DNA of 64,000 bases from Monosporascus cannonballus (taxonomy: Eukaryota > Ascomycota > Sordariomycetes > Xylariales), in assembly GCA_004154925.1 (NCBI GenBank), contig QJNS01000026.1:1-64000 (forward strand), written 5' to 3'. Position 1 is the stretch's first letter. Each line of letters begins with the position of its first letter. The notes beneath the pieces are model-generated. The model made no database searches and was not told where the DNA came from. It was given only the letters and a program-made list of their open reading frames with translations. Positions 1 to 11,623 of the stretch are shown piece after piece. The position numbers and the translations under genes are program-made.

Positions 1-2276
1 CCCCGGGGGGGGCCCCCCCCCCCCCCCCCCCCCGGTGGACCGCGAACGGGGGCGTCCGTCCTGGTACCGGACCGGTACGCCGGAGGCGATGGGGCACGTG
101 AGAGGCGACAGCCGCAGGCTAGACCGCAGTAAGGCGTCTAACAGGGAGAGCCCCGTCATGGTCAACGGTGCCCGCGGCTTTATCCGCTGGTGGGGGCTTT
201 GGGGCTCGCGGGAATCAAACTAGAAGGACAAGGCTGGGCAGACACCGGAAACCATAGACCACGGACTTCACGTACGCCTAAGTCAGGCTGAGAAGATATG
301 TTGATCCTAATGAGGGCGACGGGGCGTTCTTCTCTCGGCGGGTAGAAAGCTTACCGACTTATATGAGTGAACACTCTCTTCGAAGAATTCGTAGAACTTC
401 CTCGCTGGCGCGCAGGGAAAGGACATGAACCCCATCTAGGGAACCATGCTCAGGGGCTAGGTAACTCGCATATGCACCATCTGCCGCCATGGTAGCAGAG
501 AGACGGACATCCAGTGTCGATGCACGTTTGATGATGAGAATAGATATGCCCTAAATATGACGTATATATTGTAGCGAAAGAGGAACGCCTTCGCGATCGT
601 GTTCTTCGCGATCGAAGGATCTGTTTCCCAGATGTCTATTTGAAAGTCGTGTCTCCTCATTACTCGCTCCTGCTATTGCTTGAATTCGGGGGAAGAAAAG
701 CAAGACCCTCATGAACCATATAGCCACGAGGTGTTCCCGACGTCCCTCGTCCATGTGCTATACCACCCAATCCATTCCTTTCAGTAATCGGTGAGGCATG
801 GGTCGACCGCGTGGGTACGTATCCCTGGCGTCCTGACGCTGTATCGACATCAGCAGCAAAGCATGAGCAACTCTACCGGGAGGGCCTACCCCAAACTCGC
901 GGGGTTCTGGGTATACGCCCGCCAGCAGGAGGCAGTGGCATATCGCGCACCGCTAAACTAGTCCGTCCCGGAAACCACCAAAATCAACTGTAACCATGAT
1001 ACTGGCATAAAGCTATTTCTATACCCGGTATCACCCCAGGACGTCGTGTCCTACTTTCATCGCCCCGCGGCGAGGCAGCCTTTAACCCCCTAACCCAAAA
1101 CCAAGGCCCCTTTGACAATGGAGCCACACATCCTTTCCCTTCGTAGCTTCCTCAGCTAGCCAAACTTTAAGCTTTCCGGGACCCGACCAACGCGTGCAAT
1201 AAGACCGACCCCGCGGTACCCCAGGCCCGCCAGAGCCCCTCGCCTCCACGTACACCCAGACCCTCGACCTCAACCTCAACCACACCTCTCCCCCTAAACA
1301 CAGCAGCAGCAACTCGTACGACACCAGTCGACCAACCCCCAAAGCACCATTCATCTCAAGGACCTATTACGGCGCTAAGAAAGGGAATGAATGTGCTGGC
1401 AGTAGAACAGGGCGTCCCGTGAGACAAACTCGGGGGGGATACATACTAAGACGCGCGTACTCCGTAGTGGCGGTTCAATTGACCTCCGGCAATATACTCT
1501 CATCTCCCCTCAGAGACTTATATCGCTGCTGCCTTGGGCGCCATTCAAAGGGGGGGGGGAATACCTGATATAAGAACAGGAAGGAAGAGACAAATTTACA
1601 AAGACTTTCGAATTGCCCGTCTATAACCCGTCAAGACGCCCCACTCGTCCCCTGTTTCTGGGAGACGGATCTCAGGAGGACCCGAGCCCAAGCGTTCTGG
1701 TATTCTGGAATAGTTCACATGCCACCAGACCAAGTGGTTATATGTGAATGTTCCAGCTGGAGATGTTGGCCAGCCACCCTTGGGAATTTAGTACTTGCCT
1801 AGGCTTAATCTATTCAGACACATTAACCAACTCCCGTCGAACAGGTCAGCCTCGTAGAACTGGCAGTATCCAACAACCCGAGTAAGTCAACCACAGGCAC
1901 ACACCTAACGCACCTGGGTCATAGCAGTAATTCCATAGGTGATGTCAATTGCCCCCCTGCCACATATTCACAAACACAACGAATTCCCCTTATCTACCTG
2001 ACTATGAACTCGTGACAGAACATTATCTCGTCCGTATCTAACGAGTAGCAGCCAATATTCGGGTTGCCTTCGCCCGACACGAAAAAAAAGTAGGCAAGAA
2101 GCCGGAACGCCTAATTTTCCTGACCAGCACTTGATACAACAAACGCAGCCGGAACGCCACCAACACACGGAAGTGAAGGAACCATGCATCCATGAAATTA
2201 GCCCGGAGCCCCGTTTGGTATCAACCGAAGCCATATGCTAGAGAAAACCATGCCCGCGTCGGAGTAGGTAAGCCAT
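1..2276. other. Gene-free balanced-GC stretch; poly-G/poly-C start
   Basis: I see no gene here. Open frames are short, overlap on both strands and lack recognisable domains or consistent splice signals. The first bases are homopolymers: eight G (5-12) followed directly by 21 C (13-33), forming a G8/C8 palindrome. That may be a low-complexity tract or an assembly artefact at a contig edge. A run of G lies near 1550. No tRNA with a recognisable B box was found by eye. Confidence 0.5.
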
Positions 2277-3921
2277 CTAGTCCGAGTCGTCGGCATCGGT
2301 CTTGCCGCCCATCGAAGCTCGCTTCGCTTCCTTGGCGGCCTTTTTCTCGGCCTTCCGGCGCTTGCGTTCTGCCTTCTCCTCGGCCGTCTCACCCTCGTGC
2401 TTCTTCCGCTTCTTCTTGTCGTCGTCGGCTGCAGGTGTCGAGTCCGCAGCAGGCTTCTCGTTCTTGACAGGCGTCGGGGCGGCCGTCGGAGCCTCGGTCA
2501 TGGTAACATCGGGAGCGGGCGCTGCTGCGACACCATCGGCAGGCGCGTTGTAGTCCTTGTACTCCTGGGTCCACTTGGCGGGTGTCTGTTCGTTGGCGCG
2601 ACCGAACTTATCCAGCTTTCCGGATGCCTTGAGCTTCTTCTTCTCGGTCGCAGTAGGGCCGAGACCCCACCTCCTGGGGTACAGGTCTCGCTCCATGATG
2701 CATCGCTTGACCTTCGCAACTACACCGTGGTCGCAGGACGACATCTCGACGGTTGACATCTGCGCAATACCGAGAGCAATAGCTTCACCCTTGGTCGTCA
2801 TCAAGACGACCTCTTCGCCCACTTCAATACCGGCCTCTGGGGATGATATCAGCATCGGTTCGCAAACGCGGGGGTTAAGAGGAACATACCGTATCTGAGT
2901 AGACCGGGAATCATAAGTTTTGCACCGTAGCAGATGGCATTGACAGTGCTGTCCTTGACCACGACACGCTTGTAGGAGGTCAGGAGCGTCTCGAGAGGAG
3001 CGATGACCTTTCGAAGGTATGACTCGTCCCTGGTGCTGTCGTGCATCCATTGAGCATCCAAAACATCGTGTAACGTCACGAGATCCTTGGTCTCGTCCAT
3101 GGCACCGCTTCGCACTCGTCGAAGCTCCTGCATGTGCGCACCAACACCGAGCAGAAGACCCAAGTGGACGCAAAGGGTCCGAATGTAGGTTCCGGCCTCG
3201 CAGGAAACCCAGAATACGCCGAGGTCTGAGAGGGGGTGTTAGCGAGAATAGGGGGCAGGTGGGGCAGGCTCAACGTACGTCGGTCGTTGTCAAACTCGAT
3301 GAGCTTGCTTTCGTGGATAGTCCGGATACGGAGCTGTCGCTTAACGGCCGAAATCAAGGGTGGTCGCTGGAAGAGAGCGCCGGTCAACGTCTCGAGCGCG
3401 CGCGCAAACTGGGCCTCGCCACCGGGAAGCTTGTCGTGGAATCGGATGACAGCGACGTATTCCTTTCCGGCGCCCTGCTGGGACTTGACAAGCCGGGTGG
3501 CGCGGTCGACGCAAACAATCAAACAACCGGTGACCTTGGGGTCGAGGGTTCCGCTGTGGCCCGTCTTCTCACATCGCAGGATGCGCTTCACCCAGGCGAC
3601 GACCTCGTGACTCGAAGGGTTGGAGGGTTTGTCGAGGTTAATGACGCCGGACGAGATGTACGACTTGAGATCGCGCTTCAAGGGGTTGCTGCCATTGGGG
3701 ATGGGCGTGAAGTGTCCCGTCCGCACAAGCACTGTTTGCCGATGCCTTATTAGCATCTGGGACGATCCACCGCATCACGCAAAGCATCTTAAACCAGGGG
3801 CACACATACGCTTATCCCAGTTCTTCAAGAGGAGCGGCCAATTGCTGGTGTCGAGGGCCGGAGTCACCGCCGTCGGCTTGATGGAGAAATCATCCACCGC
3901 CTTCGCGTCCTGGGTGGCCAT
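2277..3921 (-). CDS. CBF5: H/ACA snoRNP pseudouridine synthase Cbf5 (dyskerin)
   Basis: This is the catalytic subunit of H/ACA snoRNPs, which converts guide-selected uridines of rRNA and snRNA to pseudouridine in the nucleolus. Four exons on the minus strand are 3921-3810, 3731-3279, 3225-2890 and 2836-2277, giving 486 residues; introns of 78, 53 and 53 nt are GT-AG and all phases close. The dyskerin-like N-terminus ([15 protein letters not shown]) precedes a TruB domain whose catalytic Asp is in SGTLDP (about residue 101). A PUA domain follows, containing [12 protein letters not shown] and ending near [10 protein letters not shown]. The tail is rich in Lys and Glu ([10 protein letters not shown]), the KKE/D-type nuclear tail of the family. 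The start is the first ATG in frame with this N-terminus. Length fits fungal Cbf5 (about 480). Recognition is firm; exon ends are inferred by eye. Confidence 0.96.
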
Positions 3922-5453
3922 TTCGAAATATGGTATACAGCACCTATCTTATATTCCTCCAAGGGGAGCGCGATAATAAAGCCGGCTTTGAATGGACTTT
4001 ATTGATGCTGGATTCGACTGACGGGTTCGTCTTCGGTCTCGTGCAGTCGACTCGGCGAGATTGGAAGAAAAGAATAAAATCTAAAAAGGTCGACAAGCTC
4101 CAAATTTTTTTCCCGATGCTCTGTGGGGCAGAGGCGACGGCGAACCGTGCTAAAGCCACAGTTGTCTAGCCGATTCAGGTATGGCGGATGTGCGGGGGAG
4201 CTAGAGCTTCCGCCACAATGCGGATGTGCCACAATGCCCTTCGTTTCTCTGGGTTCTTAATTATGGATGGGGTAAGCTGGTCTGTCTGCGATAACGCATG
4301 GGATTATGCCTTTACGAAGTGACTCCACGGACTGAAGGACCGTGCACCCGACAACTGGGCCATACAACTGAGCCTTACAGGAACCCGTCGATTAACCTGC
4401 GGACGGGAACGGCGGTAGGGGCGTTCCCAGCCGGATGCAAGGCTCTTCAGATGTTGCGGGTTCCTTGGCCCTCTCACCCTTCTTCTTCAGTGCGTCGGCG
4501 ATAACTTTCGGGAGTTGTCTAGGGGCATGTAAATGCGTCTCTTGGTGGTTCTTCTGGAGGGTTCTCCTATTGGTGGTGCCGAGGGAAAGCATTTCTCACT
4601 TTTGTCTGTTGCAGGGCAATACTTGGGGTCAAGAACAACGGGAGCCTCGAGCGCTTCTACGTCCATTTGTGTGAACTCGACGGTCCCCGATATGCCACCG
4701 CATGCCATTATTTAATTATTCACGATCTCTCGGCGACTTATCAAGCTGTGCAAGGAGCAAGGGGGCTTGGCACGTTGTAACCAGATATCCGTGAATGGCA
4801 AAAGTTCCAAAGGCTTCCAGTGCATGATGCTTTTGCATCTCCCCGCACCTCAGCTTCAACCAAGTACTGTTGTTATTAAATGGCAGGCAGCCACATGTCT
4901 TCTGCTTAGCTCTCAGTCAAAGTCGACGACGTGCTAACAAATGACATTCAATTCCATGATAAGAGTAGTAGCTGAGCCAGCACCCACTATCAAAAGCATG
5001 CTCTCCGGGAGCTTCAGACAGGTAGACATGATGATAACCAGTTTTGAGTCCCTAGATGCCCTGTCACACCTACATCTTAACCTGAGAAATCGCAATGAAT
5101 AAATATGCCTATGCCGGTGGCGAGTCTTGAATAAGTATGATTCACACCGCATTGAACGGGGTTAAATAATTCGTTGTAGGTAATATACAAAACGTCAAAT
5201 GGATTAATTAGACACCAGAGCTGCCTTCCCGTCGGGATTGAGGCCCTCTCCTCTCATCACAGAAACTTGGTATATCGAACGCCTGATTCTGGGCAGAGAA
5301 CATCTACCAGGAAAATCTCGTGTATGGAATCTTCACCACACCTCCCCCCCCCCCCCCCGAACCCTCCTCGGAACTGGGGGTATTACTCTTACACCCTAAC
5401 TCCTTGCTGGCACCATATAAACAAGTAAGAGTACAGAACAGGGCAACACCGCG
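3922..5453. other. Intergenic, no convincing gene; 15-C run
   Basis: This stretch holds the CBF5 upstream region and the 3' flank of the next gene. An A/T-rich tract (AAAAATTT on the minus strand near 4102-4109) lies about 180 bases upstream of the CBF5 start. A homopolymer of 15 C spans 5344-5358. A minus-strand frame at 4487-4708 (starting MACGGISG) was considered, but I could not build a spliced model or recognise a family. Confidence 0.45.
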
Positions 5454-6845
5454 CTACGACGTGGAAGAGGCAGGAGGTGGGGGCCCGTATCTCCCGTATC
5501 CGGGGTGGTTTAGCACCGGGGCCTGATGGGGCGGGGGCGGCATGGGCGGGTGCTGATGGCCGCCGCCGCTGTTGATGCCCTCCTGGAGCTCGTAGCCCTC
5601 GCCGTCGGCGTCGGTGCCCGCCCTGTCCTTGCCCTTGCCATCGTTGGCCCAGTACACCGCGCCGTCGCTGTCGGGGCTGGCGGCGACGCCGATGTTCCGG
5701 GCCTTCTCCGCGGGCCAGGCCGTGTGCATGTGGCTCGGCCCCTCGGCGCCGCTGACCGGGCTGTTGTACTGCGAGGTGTAAGGGGAGAAGTACTGCGGGT
5801 AGGACCTGTCGGTCGTCGCACTGATGGGCGAGTCGCCCCACCCGCGCAGCGGCTGCTGGCTCACGGGCGTCTCGAACATCTCGCCCGCCCCGCCACCGGA
5901 CGGCCAGTTCTTCCGGAGTCTCTCGCGCTGGCGCAGGTACGCCTTCCTCTTCCGTTTGCCGCTGAGGATGACGAAACATCCCATGATTATCAAAAGGACA
6001 ACGATGGCCCCGATGGCGATGCCCGCAATCGCCCCATAACTGAGCATCCCGACGCGCGCGTCCGAGTTAAAAGTGGATGTCGGCGTCGGCTGGGTGACGT
6101 TAACCTGCTCGGTTGTCGAGAAGATCTCACCATCGAGCGGGATCGTTGCCGGGGGCTGGAGCAGCAGGTCACACGCCCCGTGTAATACCTGTAGGTCTAG
6201 GACGGCGTTAGGAAGAACAGCCAAAGTCTCGTCCAGCTGGCTTACAATTGTTTAAAAAGACGCCACCATCCATATGTACGAGACAGTCACTACAGCGATC
6301 CACTTGCGGCCTATTCCACACACTGCAGTAACCGTAGGCCGTGGCATTGGGAGCGAGCTTTTCGTGTTGTAATGCATCCTGGAGAGGCCCACAGGCCGTT
6401 CTGCGTGACGGTTAGCCGTTGCGTCAGAAGATCGTTTCATAGGGCCTAGCGCACGTTGTCAAGCACGGATTAGAGTCCGTTTCGAAGACGCAATACGATA
6501 TCGCTGATCGCATATTATCTGTCGGGGTGATTCAAGTCAGACGTGCCGGCAACAGCGAAGAGGGCACAGACACCTACATAACATGGCTTGCAAGTCCGAG
6601 GTTGCTGGTTCGCCTTCGGGGTTCGTGAATGCGCTAGTTGACTCGCACGTAACACAATTCCTGAAGACGATGCCTTGCGACGTCACCGCGTAATCAATTT
6701 CCCTGCACACAAGATCGTCTATTGTCGTACTGCTCAAGGCATTGCCACAATTCGTAGAGCATGGCGAATCTTCCGCCACTAGCACAGCCGAGGATGCACG
6801 CAGGAGCGCACTGATAACGAGTGCCTGCGGTATCGTCGCCATCAT
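5454..6845 (-). CDS. Secreted-ectodomain single-pass membrane protein, 12-Cys family (copy 1)
   Basis: I do not know its function. Four exons (6845-6578, 6518-6455, 6400-6246, 6196-5454; introns 59, 54 and 49 nt) give 409 residues. Order: a signal peptide (MMATIPQALVISALLRASSA), an ectodomain with twelve cysteines including two CxxC pairs (NCVTC, RCSDC), a Thr/Pro stalk, a membrane segment (SYGAIAGIAIGAIVVLLIIMGCFVIL) and a basic stop-transfer KRKRK. A Pro/Gly/Ser-rich cytoplasmic tail of about 150 residues completes it. The layout resembles ascomycete plasma-membrane proteins loosely annotated as LPXTG-like or SKG6-like; that is inference. The last intron uses CCTAG, because the nearby CTACAG breaks the frame. 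The start is ambiguous between 6845 and 6842 (Met-Met). The paralogue at 39,019 shares the first and last intron positions and phases but lacks the middle intron. Confidence 0.8.
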
Positions 6846-8858
6846 CGGCGAGCCTTTTGACGGCGACTTTCGGGTGTGGCGATATCCCGCAATGAATGCT
6901 ATGCGGGAGCAAATTTTCGGGGGATGACAAGACAGGTGTCGAAGCCTCTCCCGTGCCGGGTGACACTTGGTGGTTTCGGTTGACGTTACTTGCACTTTAA
7001 ATCTGAGGTCTTATCGCTGCTCGGCTGGCAGGGGGCTGCGTTCAAATAAACGAAGAACGCTACCGTATAGGTGGCGCCAATGTGTGATACTCGCCCTGTG
7101 TATCACGGAGATCCGACATGATGGGAGAAGCAGGCGCGCGTCACCTCACATATATGGACCGACCTGCTGTTCCATGGTGGTAGTGGGGACGGAATCAAGC
7201 GCCAATGTGATATGAATGGCCCCCTTGGCCCCCAATGCCACAGATATCTGGGGAGTTCCACTAACGCACGTCTCATCGGGGTCACAAACGCACTCGATAT
7301 AACCAGGCTGCGAAGAATCCTGAAGCGGGGGCCATTTTGGTGATTTGCTAGCCTGCGGCATTGTGGCTGGATGAGATTGGGGACAAAATGTAACCTAAAG
7401 AGATCCAGCCATTGAGGGATCGCAGCACTTCAGCAACTGCTTGGCATCACCTCTCGAGCTGCAGAGCCCTGCATGTCCGCACGCACTAAGGTAAGCAAGT
7501 CGATTAGGATACTCGGATACGGCCGTCTTATTGGCGATGCTTAGTGTAGCCGAGCAATATTCCAGTCCAATCATGTGGCATTCTCTGGCTCGGAAGATGG
7601 ATCACTGGTGGACCCCACACAACTTATCTTCCCGATCGGATTCCCCCTTTTGCCAAGGCCGTTCATCACATCCATGCGCGTGACACAGAGACCTGCTGGC
7701 CGGTGCAACCAACATCGGGGGTGCTTTCCAGGTAAAAAATCATCGGCAAACCGGAAAAGCCTTCATCCGCAGCCGTATCGTATGCGAACCAGCATGTGCG
7801 ACCAAGTCCGGGGCCCGACGCGGAACTTCAATGGTCGACAGCGTTGCATCTTGCAGCTTTGGAACGGACAGCCAGGAGATCCCTACTCAGAAACCTCAAA
7901 TCAGAGAGCATCGTGCTCGAAGCGCCCAGCAACTTTTGTTGCCAGGTTCTCGGGTCTCGAACAGTGAAGTACGGACCATCGGCGCTGTCCGATTTGACCA
8001 GCACTGACGGGTAACGAGCCATAACCGTGCGGTACGGCACGTGTGATGCGCATCGTCTGACTTACAATATGGGCCAACAGCGGTCGGCATGGCCGCAGCC
8101 GCGTGCGACCTAGCGAACAACCTCAGCGCGCATCATAGTTAGAACTTTATGAAGATCGTTCAGAGTTCGTAATCTACGTATCTAGAAGTTACTCCCTTGA
8201 GGCCCGTGGGCTCTTGGCAAGGTCAGCCTCAGGTCGAGTACACGCATTTCTGCGCTTACGGGGGTCGAGATCAATTGGCCTCGATGAGCTGCTTTAATAT
8301 CGTACAAAAATCGAAATCCGACACTGCATTTCCTCTGTCCTTTAGGTGCGTTCGTAGTTCTTAGCGCCTACCAGGTGCTTTAGGCAAGTCCCGGCTCGCT
8401 GAGAACGGGCTATCCGCCAAGCATACTTGGGTAGGTAGCATTCAGCTCGTCGGCCCGAACTGCCTAGAAACAACCAAAACGCCAGCCCGGTGCGTGTATG
8501 TTAACCAGTTTACTAACCCCAACACGACAAAGATAGATTCTTCACTGGAGGCAATCGTGATGAACCAACTATCAATCTCCCTGACAACACCAAAACGAAG
8601 AGCCTCGATAAATTGGTGCAATCATCAGTTCACAACCATGATACCGTGATATATCTTTTCCGAGGGATATCTATCTCCTCGGCGAAGGACATCATCCTAG
8701 CACGGCATATCCCTACAACTGGCTATCCTTTATTTCTCCCTCCATATCGTCCGTTTTTAAAGCCCGCGATGTTCAGCATTTGGCTCCGGAACACCTCGCT
8801 GGAAGAAAGACGATCCACTTCGTACAAATCATAACCCCCCGGGGCTGCGCCATGGCTA
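6846..8858. other. Intergenic, no convincing gene
   Basis: Balanced GC with only short overlapping frames. A minus-strand frame at 7146-7361 has a cysteine-containing stretch (GYIECVCDPDETCVSG), but I could not extend it through plausible splices or recognise it. I see no RNA gene. Confidence 0.45.
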
Positions 8859-11623
8859 CTACCATATCGCACTCCTCGGTCTTTCGCTCCTCGCACCTAC
8901 CCCCACAACGCCTTTGAGTGGTGCTGGCTCAACAGTTGTGGTCACGACGGCAGCAAGCGGTCCATTATCAACGTCCATCCCAGGCGCAAGTATCATCGCT
9001 TTTGGCGTCTTGAGACCCACCTCAAAAGTTGTAGGTGAGTTATGGGTCTCAATAGTCATAACGGAAGATGCGTGAATAACAACCCCGTCTTCGGGTAGTA
9101 CCCGCGGCTTGTTGGTGTTACTATCATCCGCCGGAGGCATATTCCCGGTTACCCGGAACCCCTTGGTACTTCCCATTCTACGGCTCGGTTGATCGTTCCA
9201 TAGCTGCACTTTCTCTTCGGGGCCAGGCTCGGGGCTTTTGTGTCGAGAAAGGACGCCCGCTTGGTCCGAGCCGGCCGGGCTCAACTTCGAATGCGGGGAC
9301 CTCAGACCGGGGGAAGGGCCTTGGGACAATTTCGGGGAGTGCTTTTGTGGCGACCGTTTCCTATCCCGGTGTCCACCGCCACGGTCGAGGTTCCTCAACT
9401 CATGGTGTTTTGGCGAAGAATCCTTCGTCCGAGTGGATGACCTGCTGAATTGCGAATGATCGTTGCCACTCCTAGGGGAGCCAAGGCTTGGGGTATGTGT
9501 AAGGCGGGGAGACACGTGTTCCGACGTCCGTTCTTCCGTGTCCTTCATATTTTTCCTGCTGGGTTGATCACTCTCCCTTGGAGACAAGGGTTGTTCTCGT
9601 TTATGGGATTTGTGCCTTTGTGTTCGGGAAGAATGAAATACGACGAAGTCATCCTCATCCGCATGACACTCGAGACTATCTCGTCGGGGGCGGGTTCCCT
9701 CTTCGAAGACCATTAGATCTGCTCCAATTTTTTCCAAATCGGGCGATGCGCTCGGGCGTTGTCGATGGTCAGGTGCGGCGTCGTGAGATTTCGGGGGCGA
9801 ATGAAGCCGACCGCTAGCCTCATCCTGCAATGTTGATGATCGCGGATGCGATAGCGGCAGGTGCGCTGCTGGGTCGGCTGTTGCACCGGAGGCCCGAATG
9901 TTGTACGACGAGGAGGGGTGCGCAGCCACGGTGGAATGAAACCGTTCTTCACCTCCCACCCGGCTAGAAGAACCTGGTTCCGGCGGGGGTGGATGAGATG
10001 ATCTACCGCCTTGCAATGAGTTTACTTCTCTGCGCACTTCCGCGGTTTGCGCTGGACCGCTATTGCGGGTCGCGTCTTCGACTCTTCGGGTGAGCCTAGT
10101 AAGTCCATGCTGTTGAGTGAACGCATCGGCGAACTTGGGGCGGGGGCTCGAAGTCGGAGAATGCGATGCACCGGGGGCCTTCGGATGATCGGGCAGGGCC
10201 CAGAAATAGCGAGGTGAGATTGGCGATTCTTCGAAAGGTGTGGCGGGGAAGGCTGGCGATAGAAACGAGGAAGGATCCGGTGTTATGAGCATGTGACTCC
10301 CAGATATACTGCGAGCATCGTGTCCATTAGCATCAGACGGACCTGTCGACGATCCAGCATCAGCCCTTCGAGATCCAGGAGCGTTCGGGGATTTTGACAT
10401 GGTGCTAGGCGAAGGGGATCCGGAAGGCCCGATATCAGTCGCCTCCCGAGGCGAAGAGGCGCCGGAGTGCGTCCCCGCATCGCTCTCCGCCACCGTATCC
10501 CGCTCTGGACGATACACTAGTTGGGCAAATGGCGCAGCTGCAGTATCGACAACCAACAGCTCCTTCTCGCCTCGACCTAGAAGTCCATAGACGCTGACCT
10601 CTCCGCCCTTGATGCCGATGACAGCACTCGTACCGGCATAAACGGCGTCGCCTTCCATGCCAGTCCTATTTGCAAAAATTACGATTATTTCGTCATCGCT
10701 TTCCGAGCGGATCAATGGTTCCAGGCGTCTGACCCAATACGTCAAGGTATCCATATCAGGCTCCTTCGGCAGACGGCTAAACTCTCGCGCATCTTCACGG
10801 GTTAACCATGCCATAGACATGATCACGACATTAGCGCGCATATCCAGGACATGGAAAGCGAACTCGAATGCGCTCCACGGCGCCTCGAACCTATAGGGAC
10901 TAGGGAGTTGTGTTAGAGAACAAGGGTAATACGTTAAATGACTTGGCTACTAACTTCAGATCCATGCCTGCGATTCTAGTCAGTTCAACGTACCCAAACA
11001 AACATAGGGGCAGACACAGTGGACTGCTGCAACTTACAGATGCCCAAAGCCGCGCGCCCAATACCCGGTAAATAGCCTCGGTAAAACCCATTGGGATTTT
11101 CCAAGGCCCATGTCTCATCCGTGTAATAGAGATGCGTCTTTCGATAATTCGCGATGGTTTCCCCCTCGGAATTCACCACTATCAGCGAGTTGTAGTATTC
11201 GGGGGACGTCGGCCAATGTTGCGAAACATCAACCTTCTCTGGATACCCGGCCGCGACGACACAGTTGTGTTTTAGTGCAGTCGTTCTCGCCCAGAGCGAG
11301 GTGATCCCGGATTTGGACGGTTCCAGGAACGGCACAATGTCTCGAAGCGACTTGAAGTTGTAGCCTGTCCGATGTGGTCAGTGACAGTCACTGCCGAGGC
11401 CCGCTGTCCGCAACCCTTCGCGGCCATTCCCGACGGATTAGGCAAACAAGTGGATGTCCCACTAAGAGACCGATCTTTTCGACTCACCGCTGAATGCAAG
11501 TTCCGGCAAGACTAGGAGATCAAGATCTTCCGGATTTGCCCTGTTCAATACCGCATCGGCTCGGTTGAGGTTATTGTCGACGTCACCGACCTGAGGCGCG
11601 AATTGGAGGCATCCGATCCTCAT
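8859..11623 (-). CDS. NTA1: Protein N-terminal Asn/Gln amidase (nitrilase superfamily) with long tail
   Basis: Predicted to deamidate N-terminal Asn or Gln to Asp or Glu, feeding the Arg/N-degron pathway. Exons on the minus strand are 11623-11488, 11364-11038, a 13-nt micro-exon 10967-10955, and 10899-8859 (introns 123, 70 and 55 nt), giving 838 residues. The nitrilase triad is visible: Glu41 in VLPELAFSG, Lys121 in NYRKTHLYYTDE and Cys155 in GICMDLNPYRFEAP. The Cys155 codon is itself split T|GC across intron 2. The fold continues through MSMAWLTREDAREF, WVRRLEPLIRSE, YAGTSAVIGIKGG and GRGEKELLVVDT, ending near residue 290. The remaining roughly 550 residues are low-complexity (Ser, Pro, Arg, Glu) with no domain I recognise. 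Yeast Nta1 is about 457 residues, so the tail is a large extension. The start is the ATG of MRIGCLQFAPQVGDV, the canonical nitrilase beta strand. Confidence 0.93.

Noticed and set aside
4392..4708. Two overlapping minus-strand frames that might join into one small gene
   Set aside because: No intron with proper length and signals joins them, and I do not recognise the product.
7146..7361. Short cysteine-containing minus-strand frame upstream of the 12-Cys gene
   Set aside because: It does not connect to the 12-Cys gene, whose signal peptide begins at 6,845, and has no signal peptide of its own.
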